The notes: generated by a model from the letters alone, not told the origin. Shown: positions 32,888 through 42,851, numbered from the stretch's first letter. The stretch: 42,985 bases of DNA from CBDCGW01 sp964430745 (GCA_964430745.1 CAYSHI010000159.1:1-42985), one strand, 5' to 3'. A program made the numbers and translations.

Positions 32888-33721
32888 ATGAACGCTTGTC
32901 TGCCCTCGCCCCTGGCGGCGACGCGATTGCTCTGCGCGTTGCTCGTCGTTTCGTCCATGACCATTACCCTCACGGCCGGCGCCGCCGAGCCTCCACCGCG
33001 CCCTGCGCAACAGGAGGGGCCGGAGGCGGTTTCTGCTGCACAGGCGCTGAACGAACGCGGCATCGAGCTGGCCGCCGAAGGCAAGCTGGAGGAAGCTCGC
33101 GAGGCCTTCGAGGGGGCGATCGGCTTCGATCCCGATCTCGCGGAAGCATATTTGAACCTCGGGATCGTGCTCATCAACATGAATCGGCCCGCGGACGCGA
33201 TGGACGCCTACAGAGAGGCGATTCGCATCAATCCCGACTACGCCGAGGCCCATTTCAACCTGGGTCAGGCCCTTTACACTGAGGGGCGGGCCGAGGAATG
33301 CATCGGCGAGCTGCGTGAGGCGGTTCGGGTGGACCCGGATTACGCCGAGGCTCATTTCAGCCTCGGTCAGGTGTTGTTCATCCAAGGTCGGGCGGAGGAA
33401 TCGATTGCGTCACTCGAAGAGGCCGTGCGCGCCAACCCCGAGTACGCCGACGCGCACCTTGCCCTCGGCAACGTGTGGGGAGGTCTGGAACGGCTCGACG
33501 AGGCCGTGGACGCCTACCGCAAAGCGGTCGAGCTGGCGCCCGGAAACGCGGAAGCACACTTCCGCCTTGCCGTGACGCTGTACGGCGCCGAGGAGTACGC
33601 GGAGGCATGGGGCCATGTCCACAAGGCCCAGGACCTCGAAATGGAGGTGAACCCGGGGTTCCTCGAGGCCCTGCGACAGGAAATGCCGGAGCCGAAGCGC
33701 AAGAAGGACGGCGGCGCCTAG
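32888..33721 (+). CDS. Exported TPR protein
   Basis: Predicted exported protein of 277 aa. Signal peptide of about 32 residues (LLCALLVVSSMTITLTAGAAE). Six consecutive canonical TPRs of 34 residues run from about 48 to 250, e.g. AQALNERGIELAAEGKLEEAREAFEGAIGFDP, AEAYLNLGIVLINMNRPADAMDAYREAIRINP and AEAHFNLGQALYTEGRAEECIGELREAVRVDP, ending in a basic tail (PKRKKDGGA). It is a protein-binding scaffold with no enzymatic motif. GGGAG eight bases upstream fixes the start. The neighbouring TonB receptor gene begins 260 bp downstream and has its own leader, so co-transcription is not certain. Confidence 0.92.
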   Translation: MNACLPSPLAATRLLCALLVVSSMTITLTAGAAEPPPRPAQQEGPEAVSAAQALNERGIELAAEGKLEEAREAFEGAIGFDPDLAEAYLNLGIVLINMNRPADAMDAYREAIRINPDYAEAHFNLGQALYTEGRAEECIGELREAVRVDPDYAEAHFSLGQVLFIQGRAEESIASLEEAVRANPEYADAHLALGNVWGGLERLDEAVDAYRKAVELAPGNAEAHFRLAVTLYGAEEYAEAWGHVHKAQDLEMEVNPGFLEALRQEMPEPKRKKDGGA

Positions 33722-33981
33722 AGTCGATGCCGGGGCCTGGTTAACCGTCGGCCGGCCGTGGTAGCTTGCTGGTCAAGGCCGCGGGCGCTTCGCTCCGCGC
33801 GCGCGAGTTGTTGCATCGTCCCCATCCAACTTGGGGTTCCCGGTGCCAACTTGCTAGGGGATCGCCGTTCACGGTTGGCGAGTCATACATCGGGTCCCCA
33901 TTACAGGGGTCACCGACGGTGGCTCGTCTGATGCGTGTGAGCAGGCGGTGAGCCGCCATCGCCCCCGGAAGGGAGGAACCC
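33722..33981 (+). promoter_or_regulatory. Hairpin-rich leader of the TonB-dependent receptor gene
   Basis: Non-coding, 260 bp. Several inverted repeats: CGGCCGGCCG near 33750, CCCC/GGGG around ATTACA (33896-33908), and GGCGG-TGAG-CCGCC (33944-33957), plus two CCAACTTG copies about 20 bases apart near 33830-33855. It ends in a strong ribosome binding site GGGAGGAA (33971-33978). It does not match a riboswitch class that I recognise. Confidence 0.35.
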
Positions 33982-36912
33982 ATGGGTTCTGTCCTCCTCC
34001 GCCGGTCGCTCTGCGTCGCCATGGGACTGCTCCTGGTGAACGGCGTCGCAGCCGCCCAGACGGGCAACGGCACACTCAGCGGAACTATCACTGACCCCGA
34101 CGGGGTCGCTTTGCCCGGCGCGACAGTGAGCGCCGAGAGCGAGGCGCTCCTCGGTGAACGGGTCGCCCATACGGACGCAGTCGGAGGCTTCCGGCTCGTC
34201 AACCTGCCGCCTGGTGCGTACACGATTGTCGCCGAGTTGGCCGGATTCCAGACGGTCCGTCGCGAGAACATCTCGATGCGCGCCGGCGCCGATTTCCGGG
34301 TCGACGTGACGATGGAGCTCGCCGGCGTTCAATCGACGATCACGGTTACCGCCGAGACCCCCATGATCGACCTGACCAAGTCCGGCCAGGTGCTGACGAT
34401 CGACGGCGATTTTCAGCGCGCCATTCCGGTTCAGTCGCGCAAGAACTGGAGCGACTTCCTGGAGCTCACCCCCGGAGTGCACGCTCGTCCTTTCGACGAC
34501 GGCAGCGGTCGCATGGTGTATTTCGGCCATGGCACCGAGCACTTCGCGCACGTCATCCAGCTCGAAGGGCAGCGCGCCGACAACTACCGTGACGCCCAGC
34601 CGACGTACGTGCAGATGAGCACGGACATGATCGCCGACATCGAGGTCCGCAGCAGCGGGCAGGAGGCGGCATCGCCCATCGGCACCGGTTTGGTGATGAA
34701 CATCGTAACCAAGAGCGGTGGCAACGAGTTCCATGGTTCGGCCTCGTGGCAGATCCAGCCGCTCGACTGGAACGGCAACAACGACCCCGGCGGGATCAAC
34801 CCGTCGACACCCACCATCCAGAAGGTCAATCAGCTCGACTTCGGTCTCGGTGGCCCCATCGTTCGTAGCCGCGCGTGGTTCTTCGCCAACGTCCGTGTCG
34901 CCAACAACGAGGCCGGCATCAGCCGTACCGGCGAAGAGGTGGCGCGGCTGCAAGCCTGGAGCGCGGCCTGGGAGCCGTTCAACAACGTTTACTCAGGGGT
35001 CTTCCCGTACGCCAAGGTCACTGCCCAGCTAACTCAGGACCACCAGTTCTCCGGCTACTACCAATTCGACCGGACGAACTACACCAACGAGCGTGAGTAC
35101 CACACCGGACTGCAGCCTGAGCTCAAGACCGGCGGCAACCTGTTCGGCGGCAAGGTGACGTCGCTGTGGGACGAGAACTTGACGTCGGAGTTCCTGGTTT
35201 CCTACAACGACAAGACATCCTCGTACACCAACCCCGAGGACATCCTCGGTATCGACGGGCCCCAGGGAGAGCTCCACGCCGACAGCTTCGTGCAAGGAGG
35301 TCGTCGCGTCGGCACGGGACGTTTGCTCGCCAACGACGTGGACGCCATCAACACCATCGGGCCCTCGAGCATCCTGATGTTCCGTGGGGACGTGACCTGG
35401 TACAAGCCGGATTTGGGCGGCTCGCACGAGTTCCAGACCGGCTTCTTTCTCGGGTTCTACCACCGCGAGTCCAACACTCACTACGGGAACGACGGTTTCA
35501 CCACGGAGTTCCAGCAGCTCTTCGATCCGAACGACCTGAGCTCGGAGCCGATCCCGTACTACCGCATCGTCTATTCACCCACGTTCCTCTCGACCAACAA
35601 TCAGGACGATCGTGACCTGGGCATCTATTTCCAGGACACCTGGCAACCCACCAACCGATTGACCCTGTCGCTCGGCCTCCGCGCCGACTTCATCCGCCGG
35701 TACGACAATCTGTTCGATCTCGAGAGGATGAACGACCTCGCCCTCGGGCCGCGCATCGGCGCTACCTACATGCTCACGGACGACGGCAGGAACGTGCTGC
35801 GCGGTAGCTATACCCGTGTGCACGAGCAAGTCGGTGGGCGAGACTACGCCAGTAGCACGTCAGGTGGTGGCAGAGTCGACCGCTGGCAGTACTACGATCT
35901 CGATCTCGATGGCGACTTCGAGACCGAGTTCTTCCGCGCGGCGATCGAGCCGTCGATCGCGCAATACGAGTTCGATCCCGACCTTCACCAGCCGTGGGTC
36001 GACGAATTCGTTGTCGGCTATGGACGGCAGTTCACCGGGGAGATCACCTTCGACGTTGCCTTCATGCGACGCGAGCAGAAGCATCGCTACGGCCAGGTCG
36101 ACGTCAACGGCTACTACCCCGAGAACCCGGGCGAGCCGTTCATCGGCTTCGGCAGGATCGACAACGACCGCGGAATTCTCCAGCAGCTCACCAACAACAC
36201 CTGGGACAAGCTGGTCTACAACGCTATCGAGGTCACGGTGGCCCGGAGGATGAGGAACAACTGGCAGTTCCTCGCCAGCTTCAACCGGCAGTGGCACAAG
36301 CAGGACGGCACGTGGAACCCGACCGATCCGGCCCGCTTCATCCAGCCGGGTGCCTACCCCAACAGCAGGTGCCTGTGGCGTCCTCGCGGTAACGACGACG
36401 ACAACAGCCTGGGGACGGGCGGGACTTCCACGTACTGCCCGACGTGGCGGGACTATTCGCTGCGCTTCGGCGGCACCTATTCCGGTCCTTACGGGATCAT
36501 CGTCACCGGTAACTTCACGTTGCAGGCCGGTCCGTGGTCGGGTCCGATCCTGGAACGGCTGCCAGCCGGCGATCCTGCCTTCGGGCCTCCGACGGTGACC
36601 AACCCGATCACCGGCAACGTCGAGACGAACCCGCTGTCGACCAGGGTGCGTTTCAAGTTCGACACGCGCAACGAAGGCCAGGAGAAGCTGCCCAATCCCA
36701 TGTATCTGAATTTCAGGGTGGGCAAGGAGTTCACCATCACAGGTGACCACCGGGTCGAAGTCGCTGTTGACATGTTCAACCTGCTGAACTGGAGCAACTT
36801 CCAGCAGTACACCTACAACGGCGCCAACGAGACATGGAATCCGAACTACCTGGCCGGCCGCAGCATGCAGGCAGCCCGTGTTTTCCAGGTGGTGCTCAAC
36901 TACAGGTTCTAG
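33982..36912 (+). CDS. Oar-like TonB-dependent receptor with carboxypeptidase-regulatory domain
   Basis: Outer-membrane protein of 976 aa. Signal peptide about 1-25 (MGLLLVNGVAAAQ). Residues about 28-112 form a carboxypeptidase-regulatory-like domain (GTLSGTITDPDGVALPGATVSAES; GGFRLVNLPPGAYTIVAELAGFQTV). About 120-245 is the plug (ITVTAETPMIDLTKSGQVLT; VMNIVTKSGGNEFHGSASW), and the rest a beta-barrel with many alternating aromatic strands ending in VFQVVLNYRF, with the terminal Phe needed for barrel assembly. This layout is the one numerous in Acidobacteria and related to Myxococcus Oar; it probably takes up oligosaccharides, peptides or exports proteins. No TonB box is obvious. A strong ribosome binding site precedes the ATG and a strong terminator follows. 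Confidence 0.95.
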   Translation: MGSVLLRRSLCVAMGLLLVNGVAAAQTGNGTLSGTITDPDGVALPGATVSAESEALLGERVAHTDAVGGFRLVNLPPGAYTIVAELAGFQTVRRENISMRAGADFRVDVTMELAGVQSTITVTAETPMIDLTKSGQVLTIDGDFQRAIPVQSRKNWSDFLELTPGVHARPFDDGSGRMVYFGHGTEHFAHVIQLEGQRADNYRDAQPTYVQMSTDMIADIEVRSSGQEAASPIGTGLVMNIVTKSGGNEFHGSASWQIQPLDWNGNNDPGGINPSTPTIQKVNQLDFGLGGPIVRSRAWFFANVRVANNEAGISRTGEEVARLQAWSAAWEPFNNVYSGVFPYAKVTAQLTQDHQFSGYYQFDRTNYTNEREYHTGLQPELKTGGNLFGGKVTSLWDENLTSEFLVSYNDKTSSYTNPEDILGIDGPQGELHADSFVQGGRRVGTGRLLANDVDAINTIGPSSILMFRGDVTWYKPDLGGSHEFQTGFFLGFYHRESNTHYGNDGFTTEFQQLFDPNDLSSEPIPYYRIVYSPTFLSTNNQDDRDLGIYFQDTWQPTNRLTLSLGLRADFIRRYDNLFDLERMNDLALGPRIGATYMLTDDGRNVLRGSYTRVHEQVGGRDYASSTSGGGRVDRWQYYDLDLDGDFETEFFRAAIEPSIAQYEFDPDLHQPWVDEFVVGYGRQFTGEITFDVAFMRREQKHRYGQVDVNGYYPENPGEPFIGFGRIDNDRGILQQLTNNTWDKLVYNAIEVTVARRMRNNWQFLASFNRQWHKQDGTWNPTDPARFIQPGAYPNSRCLWRPRGNDDDNSLGTGGTSTYCPTWRDYSLRFGGTYSGPYGIIVTGNFTLQAGPWSGPILERLPAGDPAFGPPTVTNPITGNVETNPLSTRVRFKFDTRNEGQEKLPNPMYLNFRVGKEFTITGDHRVEVAVDMFNLLNWSNFQQYTYNGANETWNPNYLAGRSMQAARVFQVVLNYRF

Positions 36913-36941
36913 ACTCAGGGCGTCGCTGCTAGCGACACCGG

Positions 36942-36985
36942 CCGGCGCGTCGTGCCTTTCGAGACACGGCGCGCCGGTTTTTTTT
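36942..36985 (+). terminator. Rho-independent terminator of the TonB receptor gene
   Basis: A 13-bp stem (CCGGCGCGTCGTG with CACGGCGCGCCGG, one G-T pair) with a ten-base loop, followed by eight T. It begins 29 bases past the stop codon. A smaller hairpin (GTCGCT-GCT-AGCGAC, 36922-36936) precedes it. The T-run is only on the plus strand, so it acts in that direction. Confidence 0.95.
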
Positions 36986-37063
36986 CCGCGCTGCGAGGTT
37001 GGGCGAGCCCGGTCGTTGCCTCGGTCAGCCGCCCTCTGCACGTCGGCGTGACTCCGACAGCGC

Positions 37064-38005
37064 TTACCGGCCTTCTTCGGCCCGGGTCGGGCCGATCTCC
37101 CGCAGGGTCTCGAGGCTCGGCGCGACCATCGTTCGCCCGACGGTGCGCTGATAGACCTCGTAGAACTCGGGGAGCTTCTCGCGCAGGTCGGCCTCGTTCA
37201 CGATCGTCCACTCCTCTTCGCCCTGCGGCCCGTATGCCTCTTGGAGGTTCCACGCCGTGGAGATGATCCAGTAGGCGAACTCCTGCATGATGACGCGGAA
37301 GCGATCCTCGCCCATCTCGTCGCCGTACTGCTCGACGTTGTAATAGCCCTCGTCGATGGACTTCTGCATCGCTTGCGCCAGCGCCGAGCTCTCGTTGATA
37401 CCCCACTCCTCGGGGAAGGCGTAGTGCAGACCGACGTCGCTGACGTAGTGCAGGATATGCTCGACGACCTCCATGACCTGACCGTTGGGAACGTCCTGCA
37501 TGATGATGTCGCAGATGGTGTTGTTGCCCGCGGTGGCTTCGAATGCGACGTCCTCCGCGAAGCTGAAGTCGTCGCCCACGGGCACGGGAATCATCGCGTT
37601 GTATCGGTAGTGATTGGCGAGGATCTCCCGCTGCTTATCGAGGTCAAGACTCTCGTCTTGCGGGAAGATCTCGGCGATGGTGCGCGCCACGAGCCGCATG
37701 AAGTCGTCGGAGGCGTCGTCGCGGGCCACGAGCTTGAGGCCGTAGGCGGTCAATCCCTTGGTGAACGGCGGGTAGGCGTCGGTGGGAGTGACGTCGGTAA
37801 CCTGGTAGACATCCGCGGGCACCTCGCCGATCGGGTCGAGCAGGATGCAACCGCCCAGCATGGGCTGTCCTGCCTCGGCGGCTTCGGTCTGGTCCGCCGT
37901 AGCGTCGGGCGCGGCAGAGGTCTCCGGCGGTGTGGATTCGGTTTCGGTCGATGTGCAGCCCGACAGGATGAGGGCCGCCATGACGGCGGCTGAGAGAGTC
38001 TTCAT
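37064..38005 (-). CDS. Lipoprotein of unknown function
   Basis: Predicted lipoprotein of 313 aa: signal KTLSAAVMAALILSGC with lipobox LSGC (C17), then a Thr/Glu/Ala-rich linker (about 18-48) and a folded, acidic domain. Segments of note: VYQVTDVTPTDAYPPFTKGLTAYGLKLVARDDA (about 66-98), YRYNAMIPVPVGDD, and VEHILHYVSDVGLHYAFPEEWGI (about 181-203) with several His residues that could bind metal, though no known motif is matched. I do not recognise the family. GGAGAA about six bases before the ATG. Convergent with the TonB receptor gene, and 82 bp downstream of the aldo/keto reductase gene on the same strand, so the two may share a transcript. Confidence 0.85.
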   Translation of the reverse strand: MKTLSAAVMAALILSGCTSTETESTPPETSAAPDATADQTEAAEAGQPMLGGCILLDPIGEVPADVYQVTDVTPTDAYPPFTKGLTAYGLKLVARDDASDDFMRLVARTIAEIFPQDESLDLDKQREILANHYRYNAMIPVPVGDDFSFAEDVAFEATAGNNTICDIIMQDVPNGQVMEVVEHILHYVSDVGLHYAFPEEWGINESSALAQAMQKSIDEGYYNVEQYGDEMGEDRFRVIMQEFAYWIISTAWNLQEAYGPQGEEEWTIVNEADLREKLPEFYEVYQRTVGRTMVAPSLETLREIGPTRAEEGR

Positions 38006-38087
38006 CGGAATTCTCCGGTGTGTTGTGACGTCGCCAACGCACCCATCGGCGGTTGCCGAGATGCCGTCTCGTGAACGATACGATCGT

Positions 38088-39137
<1,050 letters not shown>

Positions 39138-39187
39138 GCTTTCTTCCCTGGCAGACGAGCGGATCGTCACGATCAACCCCGCGAACT

Positions 39188-39201
39188 GTATATCGTATAC
39201 G
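39188..39201. promoter_or_regulatory. GTATAC-centred palindrome, candidate GntR/FCD-type operator
   Basis: GTATATCGTATACG: GTATA arms around TCG, and an internal perfect 8-bp palindrome CGTATACG. It is an AT-rich spot in a GC-rich region between divergent genes (aldo/keto reductase and dctQ). GntR regulators of the FCD subfamily often bind GTATAC-like sites near TRAP and sugar-acid genes, but no such regulator is in the window. Confidence 0.45.
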
Positions 39202-39242
39202 GGCTTTCCGCCGCGGAGCATCGCGGAGCGGTAGCATTGCGG

Positions 39243-39380
39243 ATGAACCGGAAGCCTTTGCCCATGCGCCCCGCGTCGCTTGTCGTCGCCTTGCTTGCCA
39301 ACCCGACCCGCCGAGTTCCGCACCGGCGACGGGTGCGAGTCCGAACGGACGGCTCGGAGATCGACGGGGCCGGTTCCTGA
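39243..39380 (+). CDS. Possible 45-aa small ORF coupled to dctQ
   Basis: ATG at 39243 opens a 45-codon frame (MNRKPLPMRPASLVVALLAN..., then Arg-rich) whose TGA overlaps the dctQ ATG (TGATG). The short hydrophobic stretch could be a remnant of a signal peptide or a leader peptide, or chance. There is no ribosome binding site I trust. Confidence 0.2.
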   Translation: MNRKPLPMRPASLVVALLANPTRRVPHRRRVRVRTDGSEIDGAGS

Positions 39381-39883
39381 TGGGGCGCCGCCTTCTCGAC
39401 CGTGCTCTGGCGATCGCCCGTGCCGGGGCCTACGGAGCGGTGGTGGTCGTTTTCGCGGCGCTCGTCGTCGTCGTGTTCGCCCAGGTCGTCTCGCGGTTTC
39501 TTTTCAACGCGCCGTTTTCCTGGTCGGAGGAGCTGGCGCGTTATCTGCAGGTTTGGCTCATCATGCTCGGATCGGCCGCCTGTCTGCGCAAGGGACTTCA
39601 CCTGACCGTCGATTACGCGGTTCACGCGCTGCCGGGCCCCGCCAAGCGGACCCTTCGGCTGGCGTCGCTGGCGGCGATCATGTTCTTCCTCGGTGTCGTT
39701 TTCGTCTCGGGCATATCGCTGATTGCCACGACGGTGAGCCAGCGAACGCCGGCGCTGCAGATCCCGATCTGGATCGTTTACGTGGCGATCCCGGCAGGTA
39801 GCCTGCTCATGTTTCTGGAGTCGATCGAGCTGGTGTTGTCCGAGCTCGGCTCCCGGAAGCAACCGGCCGAGGGTGCACGATGA
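39380..39883 (+). CDS. dctQ: TRAP transporter small permease (DctQ family)
   Basis: Inner-membrane subunit of a tripartite ATP-independent periplasmic transporter; 167 aa with four helices (about 18-38, 50-72, 92-115, 130-150). The family signature QVVSRFLFNAPFSWSEELARYLQVWLIMLG is present (about residues 35-64). With the large subunit it drives sodium- or proton-coupled uptake of an organic acid. Its stop overlaps the dctM start (ATGA), so the two are translated together. The matching solute-binding protein (DctP) gene is not found next to it. The start has no clear Shine-Dalgarno sequence. Confidence 0.93.
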   Translation: MGRRLLDRALAIARAGAYGAVVVVFAALVVVVFAQVVSRFLFNAPFSWSEELARYLQVWLIMLGSAACLRKGLHLTVDYAVHALPGPAKRTLRLASLAAIMFFLGVVFVSGISLIATTVSQRTPALQIPIWIVYVAIPAGSLLMFLESIELVLSELGSRKQPAEGAR

Positions 39884-41163
39884 TCGCCGTGCTGTTGATC
39901 GCCATCGGCGTGTTCTTTCTCATCGGCATGCCCATCGCCTTCGCGCTGGGCGCCGGGGCATCGATCGCCATCCTGTGGGACGGGACCTTGCCGATCTCGA
40001 TCGTTGCGCAACGCATGTTCTTCGGCCTCGATTCGTGGTTGCTGATGGCGATTCCCTTGTTCATGCTCGCCGGCCAGCTCATGGCCGTGGGGGGGATGTC
40101 GTCGCGCCTGGTCGCGTTCAGCACGGAGCTGTTCGGCTTCATCCGCGGCAGCCTGGGCTTCGTCTGCGTCGCCGCGTCGATGACCTTCGCGGGGGTATCG
40201 GGTTCCTCGACGGCTGATACCGCCGCCGTCGGGTCGATCCTGCTGCCGCTCATGAAGGAGCGCGGCTACGACATGCGCTTTGCCACGGCGCTGCAGGCCG
40301 CAGCCGGGTCGATCGGCCCGGTGATTCCGCCCAGCCTGCTGATGATCCTGATCGGCTTCACCACCGACACATCGGTTTCGGCGCTCTTTCTCGGCGGAAT
40401 CGTTCCGGGGCTTCTGATCGGCCTCGGATTGATGGTGGTCGTCTACGTCCACGCCGCTCGCGGTGGCGACGCCTATCTGGGCACCCGCTCCCATGTGGAC
40501 TTCCGTCGCGTCCTGCGCACTGGGGTCGCCGCCGCGCCGGCTCTCGGCATGCCGGTGATCATCCTCGTCGGCATCGTCGGCGGTATCTTCACCACCACCG
40601 AGGCCGCGGTGGTGGCGGTGGTGTACGGTCTTGTCGTGGGCATGTTCGTGTACCGGGAGATCTCCGTGGCCGACCTTCCGCGGATCATCGCCCGCTCGGC
40701 CGAGCTGGCCACGGTCATCATGTTCATCCAGACCACCGCGTTTCTCTTTGCCTGGCTGATCACTGTTCACCAGCTACCGGCGTTGCTGGCGCAGGCTCTC
40801 GCGTCCCGCGTGAGCGGGCCGGGTTCGTTCTTTCTCCTGTACATACCGCTGCTGTTGCTCGTCGGCGCCGTGATGGAGAGCTTTTCCGCCACCGTGGTGC
40901 TTCTGCCGATCGTCTTTCCCATCGCGCAAGGGCTGGGGGTCGACCCGGTGCACTTCGGCGTCGTTACCACGGTTGGATGGGCGATCGGCTACGTGACCCC
41001 GCCGTTCGGCGCCACGCTGTTCGTTTCCTGCAGCCTGACCGGTAAGAGCATCCGCGAGACCACGCCGTACATCGTGCCGATCGTCATTTCGATGCTGGTC
41101 GTGTTGCTGCTGATAACGTTGTTTCCGTCGGTGGTCTTGTGGATCCCGGGGATGTTTGCGTGA
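39880..41163 (+). CDS. dctM: TRAP transporter large permease (DctM family)
   Basis: Inner-membrane transport subunit, 427 aa, about twelve hydrophobic segments. Family features: MPIAFALGAGASIAILWDG (about 16-34), WLLMAIPLFMLAGQLMAVGGMSSRLVAFS, FAGVSGSSTADTAAVGSILLP (about 108-128), GSIGPVIPPSLLMILIGFTT (about 145-164), and TTVGWAIGYVTPPFGATLFVSCSLTG near the C-terminus. Full length. It overlaps dctQ by four bases. Downstream, the PLP enzyme begins 42 bp later, suggesting that the imported compound may be an amino or hydroxy acid metabolised by it, although the substrate is inferred only from position. Confidence 0.95.
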   Translation: MIAVLLIAIGVFFLIGMPIAFALGAGASIAILWDGTLPISIVAQRMFFGLDSWLLMAIPLFMLAGQLMAVGGMSSRLVAFSTELFGFIRGSLGFVCVAASMTFAGVSGSSTADTAAVGSILLPLMKERGYDMRFATALQAAAGSIGPVIPPSLLMILIGFTTDTSVSALFLGGIVPGLLIGLGLMVVVYVHAARGGDAYLGTRSHVDFRRVLRTGVAAAPALGMPVIILVGIVGGIFTTTEAAVVAVVYGLVVGMFVYREISVADLPRIIARSAELATVIMFIQTTAFLFAWLITVHQLPALLAQALASRVSGPGSFFLLYIPLLLLVGAVMESFSATVVLLPIVFPIAQGLGVDPVHFGVVTTVGWAIGYVTPPFGATLFVSCSLTGKSIRETTPYIVPIVISMLVVLLLITLFPSVVLWIPGMFA

Positions 41164-41205
41164 CGATGGACCCGCCCGCGAGGTGAATTCGGAGATGTTC
41201 GTCTG

Positions 41206-42168
41206 ATGGTCGATATCGGTGACGTCCGCGCGGCGCATCAGAGGATCTCGCCGTTCGTCCACCGGACTCCCGTGCTCACCAGCGAGACGCTCGACGAGAG
41301 GTTCGGCTCCCGGCTGTTCTTCAAGTGCGAGAGCTTCCAGAAGAGCGGGGCGTTCAAGGTGCGCGGGGCGTTCAACGCGCTGTTGTCGTTGCCTCGCGAG
41401 GACGCGCAGCGCGGCATCGTTACGAGCTCCTCCGGCAATCAGGCGGCCGCCGCGTCGCTTGCTGCGCGAGCGTGCGGTGTCGATGCCTACATCGCCATGC
41501 CGAAGATCGCCGTCGCGTCGAAGGTGGCCGCCGTGAACCGCTATGGCGGCAACATCGTCTGGGTCGAATCGAAGGCGCGCATCCCCACGTCGGGGGAGTA
41601 CGACGCCACCGCGGCGGCCATCGAGGAGGAGACCGGCGCCAACCCGGTGCACCCCTACGACGATCCGCGGACGATCGCCGGACAGGCGACATGTGCGTTG
41701 GAGTTGATCGAAGACGCGCCCGACCTCGATTACCTGCTCGCCCCCGTGGGCGGCGGAGGACTGCTCAGCGGGACGTGCGTGAGCGCGGCGGCCATGTCGC
41801 CCCACTCCACGGTGATCGGCTGTGAGCCGGCGGGGGCCGACGACGCTTTTCAGTCGGTGCAACAGGGTCAGATCGTGCCCCAGACCGACCCCCAAACCAT
41901 CGCCGACGGTCTGCGTACCTCGCTCGGGGAGCACACGTTCCCGATCATCGCTGCCCACGTGGGCGAGATCGTCACCGTATCCGAGGACACGATTCTCCGG
42001 GCCATGCGCATGGTCTGGGAGACGATGAAGATCGTCATCGAGCCGAGCGCCGCGGTTCCCGTTGCCGCCCTGCTGGAGGGGAAGATCACCCCGGGAGGGC
42101 GCGTGGGGGTCATCTTGTCCGGCGGCAACGTCGACCTCGAGTCGCTACCCGACTGGCCCGCCGGCTGA
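41206..42168 (+). CDS. Threonine/serine dehydratase-like PLP enzyme (fold type II)
   Basis: Cytoplasmic pyridoxal-phosphate enzyme of 320 aa in the threonine dehydratase / serine racemase / hydroxyaspartate dehydratase group. The PLP lysine is K51 in SGAFKVRGA; the phosphate-binding loop is GGGGLLSG (182-189). The substrate loop, commonly SSGNH, reads SSSGNQ. A C-terminal regulatory ACT domain is missing, so it resembles the short, catabolic or racemase-type enzymes. The C-terminus GVILSGGNVDLESLP is family-typical. Likely reaction: beta-elimination of water from a hydroxy-amino acid; relatives include EutB and BhcB, which also sit near uptake genes, but the substrate cannot be told. It follows dctM by 42 bp, probably the same operon. 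Confidence 0.92.
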   Translation: MVDIGDVRAAHQRISPFVHRTPVLTSETLDERFGSRLFFKCESFQKSGAFKVRGAFNALLSLPREDAQRGIVTSSSGNQAAAASLAARACGVDAYIAMPKIAVASKVAAVNRYGGNIVWVESKARIPTSGEYDATAAAIEEETGANPVHPYDDPRTIAGQATCALELIEDAPDLDYLLAPVGGGGLLSGTCVSAAAMSPHSTVIGCEPAGADDAFQSVQQGQIVPQTDPQTIADGLRTSLGEHTFPIIAAHVGEIVTVSEDTILRAMRMVWETMKIVIEPSAAVPVAALLEGKITPGGRVGVILSGGNVDLESLPDWPAG

Positions 42169-42209
42169 CACGCGGGCTTTCAATCGAGCTAAGGAGATGT
42201 CATCAAGCA

Positions 42210-42851
42210 ATGTGGGACCCATACGATCCGATCTCCTACTTCGCCCACATCGCCATCGGCTTTCTCGCTTATGGGGCCGGCGTGGTGGCGCTGTCGACCG
42301 TCAAAGGCTCGTCGCGCCACATTCTCGCAGGGCGTGTGTACGTAGCCGCCATGATAATTCCGGTGGCAACGACCATCGTTTTCATGTTCACGCGATTCCT
42401 TCCGTTGATCCTCGTGATGACGGTTGCGGTGATCTATCTCATCGCCAGCGGGGTCTTGGCGTTCCGGAGTACCGAGCCGTACGCCCGGCCGCTGCACGCC
42501 GTGCTGCTGGTCCTGCCGCTCGCGCTGTCACTGTTCGCCGGGCTGGCTCTCGCGAGAAGCCTCAGAGGGGGCGCCGTCGCGTTGCTTCCCGGGCAGTTTC
42601 TGATCTTCGCGATCTTCGCGGGCCTGGCCGTCGGGGACGCCCGTGTCCTGAGGAGGTGGCCCGCGGACAGCAACGCCTGGACCCGGCGACACCTTTGGCG
42701 CATGGTCTTCTCGTTCGCCTTCGCGACGATGGCGATCCTGCGTATCGGTATCGACGCCGGCATCCCGTTCGAGATGTCCGTGTGGCTGCCGCTCGTGCTC
42801 GCTCTACTGGCAGGCGCCTACTTCGACCGCAGGCTCGAGAGCGTCGACTGA
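42210..42851 (+). CDS. Small polytopic membrane protein, DUF2306-like
   Basis: 213-aa inner-membrane protein with six predicted helices (about 8-30, 45-62, 64-86, 93-112, 122-140, 165-205 in two segments). The segment SSRHILAGRVYVAAMI (about 34-49) resembles the HR-x2-GR-x-Y motif near the start of DUF2306-type proteins, and a TRRHLWRMVFSFAFAT helix with a His follows later. Function unknown. A GGAG lies about thirteen bases before the ATG (42190-42193), which is rather far. It follows the PLP enzyme by about 41 bp and may be part of the same operon. Confidence 0.7.
   Translation: MWDPYDPISYFAHIAIGFLAYGAGVVALSTVKGSSRHILAGRVYVAAMIIPVATTIVFMFTRFLPLILVMTVAVIYLIASGVLAFRSTEPYARPLHAVLLVLPLALSLFAGLALARSLRGGAVALLPGQFLIFAIFAGLAVGDARVLRRWPADSNAWTRRHLWRMVFSFAFATMAILRIGIDAGIPFEMSVWLPLVLALLAGAYFDRRLESVD

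Noticed and set aside
33722..33981. Cobalamin or TPP riboswitch ahead of the TonB receptor
   Set aside because: Neither the B12 box nor the THI box sequence is present.
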